Below, in pieces: positions 1 through 7,055 of a stretch of 32,760 bases of DNA. The number at the start of each line of letters is the position of its first letter. Position 1 is the stretch's first letter. The notes below the pieces were generated by a model, which was not told the origin of the DNA, made no database searches, and saw only the letters and a list, made by a program, of their open reading frames with translations. Source of the stretch: Eubacterium sp. (GTDB lineage: Bacteria; Bacillota; Clostridia; Lachnospirales; Lachnospiraceae); contig JAETSX010000055.1 of assembly GCA_021769425.1 (NCBI GenBank), positions 1 to 32,760 on the forward strand, read 5' to 3'. The position numbers were made by a program, and so were the translations under genes.

Positions 1-20
1 GACTTATTAATATTTTCCAT
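1..20 (-). CDS. 5' end of an unidentified gene running off the window, possibly an insertion-sequence gene
   Basis: Only the first codons are visible (ATG at 18-20, reading MENINK). A good ribosome site (GGGAGGG) lies just upstream and a TATAAT-like box sits further upstream inside a hairpin. The gene starts only about 90 bases beyond the point where the neighbouring ABC permease is broken, so it probably belongs to DNA inserted into that permease gene. A hairpin overlapping the ribosome site is reminiscent of IS200-type leaders, but six residues cannot identify a family. Confidence 0.4.
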
Positions 21-31
21 GGCTTTTCCCT

Positions 32-70
32 CCCAAAAGATATGTTCTTAATTATAGCATATCTTTCGGG
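32..70 (-). promoter_or_regulatory. Hairpin leader with TATAAT box upstream of the left-edge gene
   Basis: The arms at 32-44 and 58-70 are complementary at 12 of 13 positions and enclose a 13-base loop. On the minus strand the loop carries TATAAT, and the downstream arm runs into the GGGAGGG ribosome site of the gene starting at 20. Folding could hide part of that ribosome site. It could be a promoter palindrome or an RNA leader hairpin of a mobile element; which one is not decidable here. Confidence 0.45.
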
Positions 71-76
71 AGTAAT

Positions 77-655
77 TCATCTATTTTGGCAAATTTTATT
101 GCTCGTGAGTATATATCCGGTCCATCTCCATATTAAGGCTATGATAATGACAGCTTTTGCGCTGCCTGCATTTCCCAGGAAATTATATCCTGTATTTAAT
201 ATTCCCAATTTAATCAAAACAGAATTGATAAATCCATCCACACCAAACAGGGAACGGAAAATAATTGCATAAGAAACCAGTGACGTAGCACACGGCAGGA
301 AAATTGCAGTACGGAACAATCCTTTAAACCGAAGATTCTTATTATTCAGCATCTGTGCCAAAATCAACGCCAGAATCAGCATAATAGGCACCTGGATAAT
401 CAGATAGAAAAATGTGTTTCCAAGAGATGTCATAAAAACCTTGTCTTTAAACATCCTGATATAATTGTCAATCCCGCCAAATCTCAGATCATTTGCTTTT
501 CCTTTCTGGAAAGACAGGATAAAGGCCTGTATCATAGGCCAGAAACTCATAGCTGCTATCATGAGCGTTGCCGGTGTTAAAAAAGCCCAGCCGGTCAGGT
601 TCTGCCGTTTGCTTAACGACATTTTTTTCTTTTTGGGTTCGCTTGCCTGACTCAC
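77..655 (-). pseudogene. Sugar ABC transporter permease (MalF/UgpA type), 3'-truncated
   Basis: This is the N-terminal two thirds of a binding-protein-dependent sugar permease. It has a basic cytoplasmic start, a first membrane helix (residues LTGWAFLTPATLMIAAMSFW) and further helices. Intact family members have about 290 residues; this one reaches only about 190. The family-like sequence ends at WRWTGY, near position 113, and is followed by an unrelated tail and a stop, so the later helices and the EAA loop that contacts the ATPase are missing. I place the start at the GTG at 655, preceded by AAAGGGGG with a 7-base spacer; an upstream in-frame TTG lacks a ribosome site. It lies 89 bases after the binding-protein gene and is presumably in its operon. 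As it stands the product should be non-functional. Confidence 0.8.
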
Positions 656-744
656 ATATTTACCCCCTTTAGTTTCAGCCGGGGGCCGCAAATGCTGACC
701 CCCGTGACTGTTTTTATGTAACTAAATCATACTATTTCTAATAC

Positions 745-2130
745 TTACTGTTCCATAAGTCCTTCCACTGTGCTCTGTGCAATCTCAAGCTCAGCGTCGA
801 TGTCAGATCCGCCTACCACATTCTGAATCGCTGTTGCGATAGCGTCTCTTCCTTCATAGTAATAAACACCTGTATTGTTGCTTGGGCATTTGCTTGCATA
901 CTCAGTGATCTTCTTAAATACAGCATCTCCGCCGTAGAATTCAGAAGGCTCTGCATATACTTCAGAATCACCTGCCGGCAGATAAGTAGCTAATGCGCCG
1001 GAACTTGGAAGAATGGTCTCATATAATTCAACACTTCCTGCAAATGTAGATTTCAGGAAATCTTCTGCCAGTTCCACGTTCTTGCAGTTGCTGGTAATTG
1101 CCCAGGAAGATCCTCCGTTATTGGAGTAGTTGGTTGCTCCCTCAACGCCAACCAAGCTTGGCATATTGGTCAGTCCCCATTTTCCGCTCTGATCTTCTGC
1201 GGACTGGATGGAAGCCATAATCCAGCATCCGTTGATGGTTCCAGCCACTGTCTCAGTTGTAAGCGTCTGAACATATTCATCCCAGCTGTTTACAAGCTTG
1301 CAAACGCCTGTTTCCACTAACTGCTGATAAGTTTCCATAACCTTCTTCAGAGATTCATTGCCAACCATTGCAGGCTTTCCTTCATCATCAAATAATGAAG
1401 CGCCGCAGGACTGAAGCATCATCATGATAACGTCAGACTCGGTAGACTGGCAGGAAAGCAAAGGTTTGCCGGTCTTTTCCAAAACAACCTTACCTTTTTC
1501 CAGATATTCATCCCAGGTAATATCTGTGAAATCATCCAGAGTAAATCCAGCTTCTTCTAAAATATCTGTTCTGTAGCATGCTACAACAGCGCCATTGTCA
1601 AAAGGAACGCCGTAGTTCTTGCCGTCTATTACAGAATAAGCAGTTTTTGCTTCGCCAAACTGGCTGAAATCAATGCCGCTGTCTGTTAAATCGGTAAATG
1701 CTTCCGGGAAAGAGATTACATTCTTCTGGAAAGCGTTATCCTGTACCAGCATAATGTCCGGCAAAGTATCCAGCGCACCGCCGGTTGCTGCTGTTGTCAG
1801 TTTCTTCTGAATATCATCCCAGGGAGTTTCCACTACGTTCACGTTGAATTCCGGATGATCTGCCTGATAAACCTTACCAGCCTCTTCCATTGCATAAATA
1901 TTGAACTTCGGATCCCAGCACCATACAGTTAATGTGTTTTCATCTCCGCTTGCTCCCTCAGCGTCATCGCCCGCATCGGCATCGGCATTGGCATCATCGC
2001 CTGCATTGGCATCTTCACCCTGATTTGCATCTGTCTCCTGGTTGTTGCCTCCACCGCTGTTGCCGCATCCAGCCAACATACTTGCGGTCATTGCTGCACA
2101 GAGCAATGCAGTTATGAATTTTTTCTTCAT
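745..2130 (-). CDS. Sugar ABC transporter substrate-binding lipoprotein
   Basis: A 461-residue extracellular solute-binding protein of the family-1 (MalE/UgpB-like) class. It has a lipoprotein signal peptide with lipobox LAGC (Cys22) and then an Asp/Ala/Gly-rich acidic linker to about residue 65 that would hold the binding domain off the membrane. The rest looks like a periplasmic-binding fold (WCWDPKFN near the start, then the NVVETPWDDIQKKL region). The start has a strong ribosome site (GGGAGGG, 7-base spacer). It heads an operon with the truncated permease. Its promoter region carries LacI-type operators, and a LacI-family gene lies just upstream, so that regulator is the likely controller. 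The sugar ligand cannot be told from the sequence. Confidence 0.9.
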   Translation of the reverse strand: MKKKFITALLCAAMTASMLAGCGNSGGGNNQETDANQGEDANAGDDANADADAGDDAEGASGDENTLTVWCWDPKFNIYAMEEAGKVYQADHPEFNVNVVETPWDDIQKKLTTAATGGALDTLPDIMLVQDNAFQKNVISFPEAFTDLTDSGIDFSQFGEAKTAYSVIDGKNYGVPFDNGAVVACYRTDILEEAGFTLDDFTDITWDEYLEKGKVVLEKTGKPLLSCQSTESDVIMMMLQSCGASLFDDEGKPAMVGNESLKKVMETYQQLVETGVCKLVNSWDEYVQTLTTETVAGTINGCWIMASIQSAEDQSGKWGLTNMPSLVGVEGATNYSNNGGSSWAITSNCKNVELAEDFLKSTFAGSVELYETILPSSGALATYLPAGDSEVYAEPSEFYGGDAVFKKITEYASKCPSNNTGVYYYEGRDAIATAIQNVVGGSDIDAELEIAQSTVEGLMEQ

Positions 2131-2181
2131 ATTGTTTCCCTCCCATTTTTGAAAAACATTATTTTTTAGTGCAGCCGCTTG

Positions 2182-2201
2182 TTGCGCAATCGGTTGCTCA
2201 A
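2182..2201. promoter_or_regulatory. LacI-family operator 1 over the transcription start of the sugar operon
   Basis: TTGCGCAATCGGTTGCTCAA is a 20-base palindrome centred on CG with 16 of 20 symmetric positions, typical of LacI/CcpA-type sites. It sits just downstream of the predicted -10 box, where a bound repressor would block initiation. The core GCAACCGATTG recurs in operator 2. Confidence 0.65.
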
Positions 2202-2209
2202 TGTTTTAT

Positions 2210-2244
2210 AGTTTAACAGACCATCGCTTTGTTGTCAATGTCAA
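2210..2244 (-). promoter_or_regulatory. Predicted promoter of the sugar-binding protein operon
   Basis: On the minus strand a consensus -35 (TTGACA, 2233-2238) is followed after 17 bases by TAAACT (2210-2215). A second TTGACA copy overlaps at 2239-2244. The predicted start falls in operator 1, giving a leader of roughly 70 bases before the ATG at 2130. Confidence 0.5.
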
Positions 2245-2320
2245 CACTTTCTATAATTGCACCTTTATTTTTGTACAATCTGCCCAATATTTTTTCGTCA
2301 ATTTTACCATATTTTTTCTC

Positions 2321-2337
2321 TGCGCAACCGATTGTCC
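2321..2337. promoter_or_regulatory. LacI-family operator 2
   Basis: TGCGCAACCGATTGTCC shares the core GCAACCGATTG with operator 1, read on the opposite strand. The two centres are about 138 bases apart, a spacing compatible with DNA looping by a tetrameric or paired-dimer repressor. Looping is inference; the shared core is visible. Confidence 0.55.
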
Positions 2338-2387
2338 TCCTTGGATTTCCTGAATTTTTCACACATTTTTTGTGCACACTTTTTTCC

Positions 2388-2399
2388 GGTAACGTTACC
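2388..2399. promoter_or_regulatory. Perfect 12-bp CG-centred palindrome, possible third operator
   Basis: GGTAACGTTACC is a perfect palindrome with the central CG typical of LacI-family sites. Its half-site differs from operators 1 and 2, so it could serve another LacI-type protein. Confidence 0.4.
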
Positions 2400-2444
2400 A
2401 TACTGATAAAATCTAACTTTTCCCATATTTTAATATATTTACTA

Positions 2445-2474
2445 AAAAGCATTGGTAAGTTTACCAATGCTTTT
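2445..2474. terminator. Long perfect palindrome, probable terminator between lacI-type gene and sugar operon
   Basis: Fourteen bases (AAAAGCATTGGTAA, 2445-2458) are perfectly complementary to 2461-2474. In RNA this makes a stem of about 12 pairs with a short loop, flanked by T-runs on both strands. It lies downstream of the regulator gene and upstream of the sugar promoter, as expected for a terminator. TTGGTAA/TTACCAA half-sites mean an operator role is also possible. Confidence 0.55.
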
Positions 2475-2530
2475 CTTGCTATATTTATTCTTTTTTACTA
2501 AATTCCTCTCTGTATTTTACTTATTACAGA

Positions 2531-2604
2531 AAAATGCCTGTTACTATGAAAGTCTCCGACTTCCATAGTATGGATGGCCATGCGGCCCGTCGCACGACAG
2601 GCTA
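2531..2604. repeat. Structured intergenic element (copy A of a possible dispersed repeat)
   Basis: A 12-base stem (2542-2553 with 2559-2570, one mismatch that becomes a G-U pair on the minus strand) is enclosed by a GCCTGT/ACAGGC outer pairing and followed by a GGCC-rich segment. The opening AAATGCCTGTTACTATGA closely resembles AAATGCCTTGTTACTTTGA at 5911, suggesting two copies of one element. Function unknown. Confidence 0.4.
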
Positions 2605-2651
2605 AGCATGATGGGGGTTTACTATCTTTTCAGGGTTCGTATCTTCCTGTT

Positions 2652-3668
2652 TTATTTTGTGGATTCTTTCAGTACCACTTCATATCCTAACAGCGTCCGC
2701 ATTTTTACCTGGTTTCCTTCAATGAGTTCCAGTAAAGTTTTACAGGCTACGTTTCCAAGTTCTTTGGCGTCAAAATACAGTGACGTGATCGAAGGAAAAT
2801 TATTTTCCAGAATAGAACTGTAATAGAAAGATGCCACTTTTACCTCCTCCGGCACTCTGATGTTTTCTTTCTGAAGCTTATTCAGAACATGAATGCACAC
2901 GGCGTCATCCAGACACACAATACAGTCCACCCTGCAATCCAGCAGTTTTTCCACGCCCAATTCAATCATCATGTCCTTTTCGACATTTACATGAATAATA
3001 TTCTGGTCAATGGGCACGCCTGCCATTTTATAGGCATCCATGTATCCCTGCAGTCGGCTCTGAGTGACCACATGGGATTCTATTCCGCCAATCAGTCCAA
3101 TCCGCTTCATCCCTTTCAGCAGCAGAATGGAAATCAGCTCCCTGCATGCGCTCTGATGGTCGTTATCTACCTGCACCACATCTTTATAATAGGTGCTTCC
3201 CACTGTTACAAAAGGAATTTCCTGGGATTTCAGGTATTCAATGTGCACGTCCTTGGTAAAGGTGCGCATCAGTATGACGCCGTCTACTTTATGATTTTCC
3301 ACCATCCGCATCAGTTGAGCGCAGTCATTTTCTTTCCCTATGGTAAGCAGCACATCATAATCCATGCTGACCGCCGTCTCCTGAACCCCGATCAGGCAGG
3401 TCTGAAAAAAAGGCAGATCCACCACCGTATAGTCCTCCGGCAGTAAAATCCCAATATTATAAGTTTTTAACTGCGCCAGCCCCTTTGCAAGCACGTTAGG
3501 CTTATAATTATGCTCCTGAATAAAATCCAGAACCCGCTGCTTTGTCTCCCTCCCAATTCTCCCTTTTCCGGAAATCGCTCTGGAAACGGTGGTTTTGGAC
3601 ACCCCCAGCGCCTCCGCCACATCTGAAATTGTCAATTTCTTCTCATGCTCTTTTATCTGTTGTTCCAT
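2652..3668 (-). CDS. LacI-family transcriptional regulator
   Basis: A 338-residue DNA-binding repressor or activator. The N-terminus carries the LacI helix-turn-helix (LTISDVAEALGVSKTTVSRA) and hinge (NYKPNVLAKGL), followed by a periplasmic-binding-protein-like sensor domain (GILLPEDYTVV, then GSTYYKDVVQVDND). I prefer the ATG at 3668; a GTG at 3686 is in frame but badly spaced from any ribosome site. The gene begins about 20 bases after the L,D-transpeptidase stop, so it may share that transcript. It faces the sugar operon, whose upstream region holds two matching CG-centred palindromes, making it the obvious candidate regulator. The inducer is unknown. Confidence 0.9.
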   Translation of the reverse strand: MEQQIKEHEKKLTISDVAEALGVSKTTVSRAISGKGRIGRETKQRVLDFIQEHNYKPNVLAKGLAQLKTYNIGILLPEDYTVVDLPFFQTCLIGVQETAVSMDYDVLLTIGKENDCAQLMRMVENHKVDGVILMRTFTKDVHIEYLKSQEIPFVTVGSTYYKDVVQVDNDHQSACRELISILLLKGMKRIGLIGGIESHVVTQSRLQGYMDAYKMAGVPIDQNIIHVNVEKDMMIELGVEKLLDCRVDCIVCLDDAVCIHVLNKLQKENIRVPEEVKVASFYYSSILENNFPSITSLYFDAKELGNVACKTLLELIEGNQVKMRTLLGYEVVLKESTK

Positions 3669-3688
3669 GCCGCACCCCGTTGACACTG

Positions 3689-5539
3689 TTATGCTTCTTC
3701 TTTTTCCTTCTCCGTTTTCTTTAATTCCTCTATTTTCTGTTCCGCATCTGTCAGTATATTGTAATTCCCCACCTTTGCTCTGGCTGCCTCCGACAGGCCG
3801 TTGTACTGGTTTCGGATATTCTCTATCGTTCCCTTCATATCTATTGTTATTTCCTGGCCTGCCAGCTGATTGATGGCATCAATGACAGGCTGAGCCTCCT
3901 CCTGGGCCTGCTGGTCTGCCGCCGCTTCTGCCTCAAGCTGGGCAATTCTGGCCTCCGCCGCTTCTAAAGAACCATAATTGCTGACATAGCCTTTGGCTGA
4001 GCCGTCCAACCCATTGTACTGGTTTCTGGCATTGATCACGGCGTCTTTGCTCTCTAAGGTAACCTCGCCTAAACTGTCAATTAACGAAATCACGGACGCC
4101 GCCGCATCCTGCGCTTTCGCTTTCGCGCTCTCAGAGCCAGGCAGATGATACACCAATACGGCACATCCCGCCTCAATATTGTCAAACAATGTCTGGGCCG
4201 CGCTGTAAGGCATGTTGACACAGCCGTGGGAACCTCCCCTCTTATAATAGTTTCCGCCGAAATCCCTGCGCCAGTTGGCATCATGGAAACCTACACCCCC
4301 GTTAAAAGGCATCCAGAAAGATACCGGCGTGGCATATCCCTCCCCCCGAAGGGTTTTATCCCGCTGTTTATAGTACAGTCCGAAAGCCCCGGGCGGCGTG
4401 CTCCATCCCTTTGCATCATTTCCGGATACAAAATCCGTCTCTAACACCAATGACCCGTTTTTATAATAGTGCATATGCTGGGCTGTCAGGTTCACTTCCA
4501 CATAGGTATCTCCATAATCATTGCCGGTTCTGCTGTTTGCCGTCTGGGAATAGGCCGGCTCTTTCGTCACGGTTTCCCCCTTTTTGATATGCTCTTTCAG
4601 AGCTTCTGCCTCTGCTTCTTTATCTATCTTCCACCCATAATCCCCTCCGCTTACGGTCACTTCAGCTCCATAGGAGGATTTCAGCGATTTGGATCTGCCT
4701 GCTGTATTATATGTATCCGCCAGATTAGCAATATATTCTTCTATTTTTTCCTGTGAAATCTTTGCTTTATACTTTTCATCCGCTGAAATCCACTGGCTGA
4801 TGGTTTTCCCATCCAGAACTTCTTTGCTGTCTCCAAAATCATAGGTGACCGAGGTCTGCACGTACCGATTCATGGTTTCTGCCAGGTTTACTACTTTTTT
4901 AGATTCACTGGTATATTTAGGCTTTACATAACATTCCTCTTCCGCCAGTGAAATCTGATCCTGAAGATTCAGAACGGATTTTTCCAACACTTCAAAAAAC
5001 TTCTCTTCATCCACGACGGTTCCTTCTTCTTCCGGAATAATGGTATAGCCGTCTTTTTCTGAATAATCTGAAATAACAGCATTCTCCGCCTTCCTCATCT
5101 GGGATTCATCCATAAGCTCCAGCTTCTCCGCTTCCTGGCGGAGAGCGTCCTTGTCGTATTCCACCATGGTTTCCACTTCTATCTCAGAAGATCCGAACAG
5201 GTATGCCGGCCAGAAGAATTCTTTCTGCTTTCTCAGTTCAATCTCCAGCCTGCCGTCAAATACCGGCCTCAGGCTGATATTCGCTCCCTGGATGACCTCC
5301 GGCGTTCCCTCTCTCGGTTCCAATTCAATCTGATATCCGTCAATTTCTTCTTTAATCAGCCGTTCCACTGCTTTTACGTTTCTGCCGGATGCCGAAACGC
5401 CGTTAATTGTCGTTCCCGGAAGAAAATGTTTACTGAAAAACACTGCAATCCCCAGATATGCCGTTAAAAACAGTAAAAAAATAAATCCGGCAATCATAAG
5501 CCCTTTGTGTTTCGTGTTTGTTTTCTTTGCTGTACTCAT
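3689..5539 (-). CDS. Membrane-anchored L,D-transpeptidase (YkuD) with C-terminal repeats
   Basis: A cell-wall enzyme expected to make 3-3 peptide crosslinks or attach proteins to peptidoglycan. Numbering from an upstream ATG at 5557, one membrane helix spans residues 19-41, two putative peptidoglycan-binding-like regions follow (about 45-340), and the YkuD domain lies at 350-471 with catalytic SHGCVN (Cys446) and His425. After the catalytic domain come two related repeats of about 60 residues (484-543 and 556-615), each with RNQYNGL followed by a V-NY-L-AE pattern. This tail is unusual for the family. I choose the ATG at 5539 (AGAGAGG, 8-base spacer) over 5557. It has its own promoter and may carry the downstream lacI-type gene on the same transcript. 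Confidence 0.9.
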   Translation of the reverse strand: MSTAKKTNTKHKGLMIAGFIFLLFLTAYLGIAVFFSKHFLPGTTINGVSASGRNVKAVERLIKEEIDGYQIELEPREGTPEVIQGANISLRPVFDGRLEIELRKQKEFFWPAYLFGSSEIEVETMVEYDKDALRQEAEKLELMDESQMRKAENAVISDYSEKDGYTIIPEEEGTVVDEEKFFEVLEKSVLNLQDQISLAEEECYVKPKYTSESKKVVNLAETMNRYVQTSVTYDFGDSKEVLDGKTISQWISADEKYKAKISQEKIEEYIANLADTYNTAGRSKSLKSSYGAEVTVSGGDYGWKIDKEAEAEALKEHIKKGETVTKEPAYSQTANSRTGNDYGDTYVEVNLTAQHMHYYKNGSLVLETDFVSGNDAKGWSTPPGAFGLYYKQRDKTLRGEGYATPVSFWMPFNGGVGFHDANWRRDFGGNYYKRGGSHGCVNMPYSAAQTLFDNIEAGCAVLVYHLPGSESAKAKAQDAAASVISLIDSLGEVTLESKDAVINARNQYNGLDGSAKGYVSNYGSLEAAEARIAQLEAEAAADQQAQEEAQPVIDAINQLAGQEITIDMKGTIENIRNQYNGLSEAARAKVGNYNILTDAEQKIEELKKTEKEKEEA

Positions 5540-5632
5540 ATATTCTGCCTCTCTCATCTGCAGTTTTTCCTGCTTTTAGCTTATGTGAAAAACTCCTGAA
5601 ACATACGGAATTTCTTACATACTCTATGTACC

Positions 5633-5660
5633 ATTATAATTCTATTTTCCGTAAAGTCAA
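5633..5660 (-). promoter_or_regulatory. Promoter of the L,D-transpeptidase gene
   Basis: TTGACT (5655-5660, minus strand), a 16-base spacer and a perfect TATAAT (5633-5638). The predicted leader is about 90 bases. Confidence 0.65.
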
Positions 5661-5687
5661 ATGATTTCAATATTCAAAATTTAACAG

Positions 5688-5716
5688 TTGATTTTTGTCT
5701 TTTCCTGTGCTATAAT
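5688..5716 (+). promoter_or_regulatory. Promoter of tRNA-Pro
   Basis: TTGATT (5688-5693), exactly 17 bases, then TATAAT (5711-5716), placing the start a few bases before the mature tRNA 5' end. Confidence 0.75.
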
Positions 5717-5727
5717 GGACAGGTATT

Positions 5728-5802
5728 CGGGGTATGGCTCAGCTTGGCTAGAGCGCACGGCTGGGGGCCGTGAGGTCGCAGGTTCGAATCCTGTTACCCC
5801 GA
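5728..5802 (+). tRNA. tRNA-Pro (anticodon GGG)
   Basis: A complete cloverleaf. Acceptor arm CGGGGTA pairs with TACCCCG, with discriminator A at 5802. The anticodon stem CACGG/CCGTG encloses the loop CTGGGGG, giving anticodon GGG. The T-loop is GGTTCGAATCC. CCA is not encoded. It reads Pro CCC/CCU. It is the only plus-strand gene in the window and has its own promoter and downstream terminator. I see no sign of an integrated element in its 3' end. Confidence 0.93.
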
Positions 5803-5859
5803 TTTTTGTTTTGCAATTATAAAAACAAATTTATTCCGTTGGACATCCTTTTGAAAAAG

Positions 5860-5900
5860 GAACCTCTGCAGTGCATTGATACACTGCAGAGGTTCTTTTT
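5860..5900 (+). terminator. Rho-independent terminator after tRNA-Pro
   Basis: A 14-bp perfect stem (5860-5873 with 5882-5895, GAACCTCTGCAGTG and its complement) with an 8-base loop, followed by TTTTT. Confidence 0.8.
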
Positions 5901-5964
5901 ATATCATAGGAAATGCCTTGTTACTTTGAGACGCTAAAGTCTATGACTTTCCTATGATATAAAA
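5897..5964. repeat. 17-bp perfect inverted repeat with inner hairpin (copy B of the possible dispersed repeat)
   Basis: TTTTATATCATAGGAAA (5897-5913) is perfectly complementary to 5948-5964. Inside, AAAGTC/GACTTT (5936-5941 and 5945-5950) forms a second hairpin. The segment from 5911 resembles the element at 2531. It may be a small non-coding element or a repeat family such as a MITE-like sequence. Confidence 0.45.
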
Positions 5965-6155
5965 ATATTATGCGCAGGGTCTGCCCCAGCGAAGCGAGGG
6001 TACTCGCACGAGAGGTATGATGCCGCTAACGCGGCCGTGCTCGGCGCGGCAAAGTGTCCAAGCCCCTCATGAATGAGGGGCTTGGGAGCTGATGTGGGCT
6101 TGCCCGCTTCGTTCTCTATGCCGGGGCGTTGCCCAGTTAGTGCAAGGGATGGCGC
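5965..6155. other. GC-rich structured intergenic region, no gene seen
   Basis: No convincing reading frame. It contains a perfect 12-bp hairpin (CAAGCCCCTCAT at 6059-6070 with 6073-6084), a GCGG/GGCC-rich stretch at 6022-6050, and possible long-range pairing between CGAAGCG near 5990 and CGCTTCG near 6106. Composition is clearly more GC-rich than the AT-rich flanks. It could be a structured RNA, a repeat, or the terminator region of the PAP2 gene. Confidence 0.4.
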
Positions 6156-6167
6156 TTTTGTATTTTA

Positions 6168-6848
6168 CTAGCTGTTTATCTCAGGATACCGCCGCTGGTA
6201 CACGCGCCTCCTGCCGGCCAGCAGTTCTCCGCCGTACACCAGAGTATACATCACAATGGCCATAATGCAGCCGGTAATCACATCGAAAACAGAATGCTGT
6301 TTCAAAAACATGGTAGATGCAACAATAGATACCATCACGACAAAAGAACTTCTCCGAATCCACTTTTTCTCTCTCAGCTTCTCGCTGTGCATAACGGAAA
6401 GATGCACTCCGATGGAATTATACACATGAATGCTGGGAAACAGATTTGTAGGCGTATCTACCATATATAATCCCTTTACCAGCGTGACAAAGATATTATC
6501 CCGTTCAAATACCCTTGGGCGCAGATAATGCCCGTTGGGATATATTGTGGACACCACCAGGAATACCGTCATGCCTACAAACAGAAAAATGCAGAGCTTG
6601 TAGTAATCCTGCACATCCTTATAAAAGAAATATGCTATTGCCAATGCCACATACCCAAACCATAAGAAATAGGGCACAACAAAGATCTCCAGAAACGGAA
6701 TATAATCGTCTATCGGCATATGTATCACATGAAACCGTCTGGTAACTGTCTGCTCTAAATAGGCAAACCAGGCCAGATAAATGATAAAATACGATAAAAT
6801 CCATCCATGCCGGTAACGATACAGCAGCTCTTTCATTGTTTCTTTCAT
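6168..6848 (-). CDS. PAP2-family membrane phosphatase
   Basis: A 226-residue integral membrane protein with about six hydrophobic segments and the PAP2 signature: LRPR (about 109-112), FPSIHVYNS (Ser139, His141) and KQHSVFD (His185, Asp189). Family members remove phosphate from lipids such as phosphatidic acid or undecaprenyl pyrophosphate, or transfer phospho-head groups. The PSIH form resembles the inositol-phosphotransferase-like subgroup. The substrate cannot be assigned. The start is supported by GGGTGG upstream, and the gene has its own promoter at 6889-6917, so it is probably monocistronic. Confidence 0.85.
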   Translation of the reverse strand: MKETMKELLYRYRHGWILSYFIIYLAWFAYLEQTVTRRFHVIHMPIDDYIPFLEIFVVPYFLWFGYVALAIAYFFYKDVQDYYKLCIFLFVGMTVFLVVSTIYPNGHYLRPRVFERDNIFVTLVKGLYMVDTPTNLFPSIHVYNSIGVHLSVMHSEKLREKKWIRRSSFVVMVSIVASTMFLKQHSVFDVITGCIMAIVMYTLVYGGELLAGRRRVYQRRYPEINS

Positions 6849-6888
6849 AATACCACCCTTTTACTTTCTGTCTGAATTATCTCACTGG

Positions 6889-6917
6889 ATTATAGCACAG
6901 GAAATCCCGGGAAACAA
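6889..6917 (-). promoter_or_regulatory. Promoter of the PAP2 gene (extended -10)
   Basis: TTGTTT (6912-6917, minus strand), 17 bases, then TATAAT (6889-6894) preceded by TGC, an extended -10 element. Confidence 0.6.
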
Positions 6918-7013
6918 TGAGTTTTTCGGGATTTAAGAAATTCTTATAAATTATGACGGAAAACATAGAATTCCGAAAGAAAGAACACAGCATTTTTCTT
7001 GGAATACGGACAG

Positions 7014-7040
7014 AAATGCAGGAAAATCATTCCTGCATTT
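7014..7040 (-). terminator. Hairpin downstream of mtnN, probable terminator
   Basis: AAATGCAGGAA (7014-7024) pairs perfectly with 7030-7040 around a 5-base loop, just past the mtnN stop. There is no long T-run, so it may stabilise the transcript or terminate weakly. Confidence 0.45.
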
Positions 7041-7055
7041 CCTGTATATTATAGA

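Noticed and set aside
2889-3446. A 185-codon plus-strand open frame
   Set aside because: Antisense to the LacI-type gene; His-rich shadow composition and no ribosome site.
5728-5900. tRNA-Pro as an integration site for a mobile element
   Set aside because: No repeat of the tRNA 3' end and no integrase nearby; a normal terminator follows.
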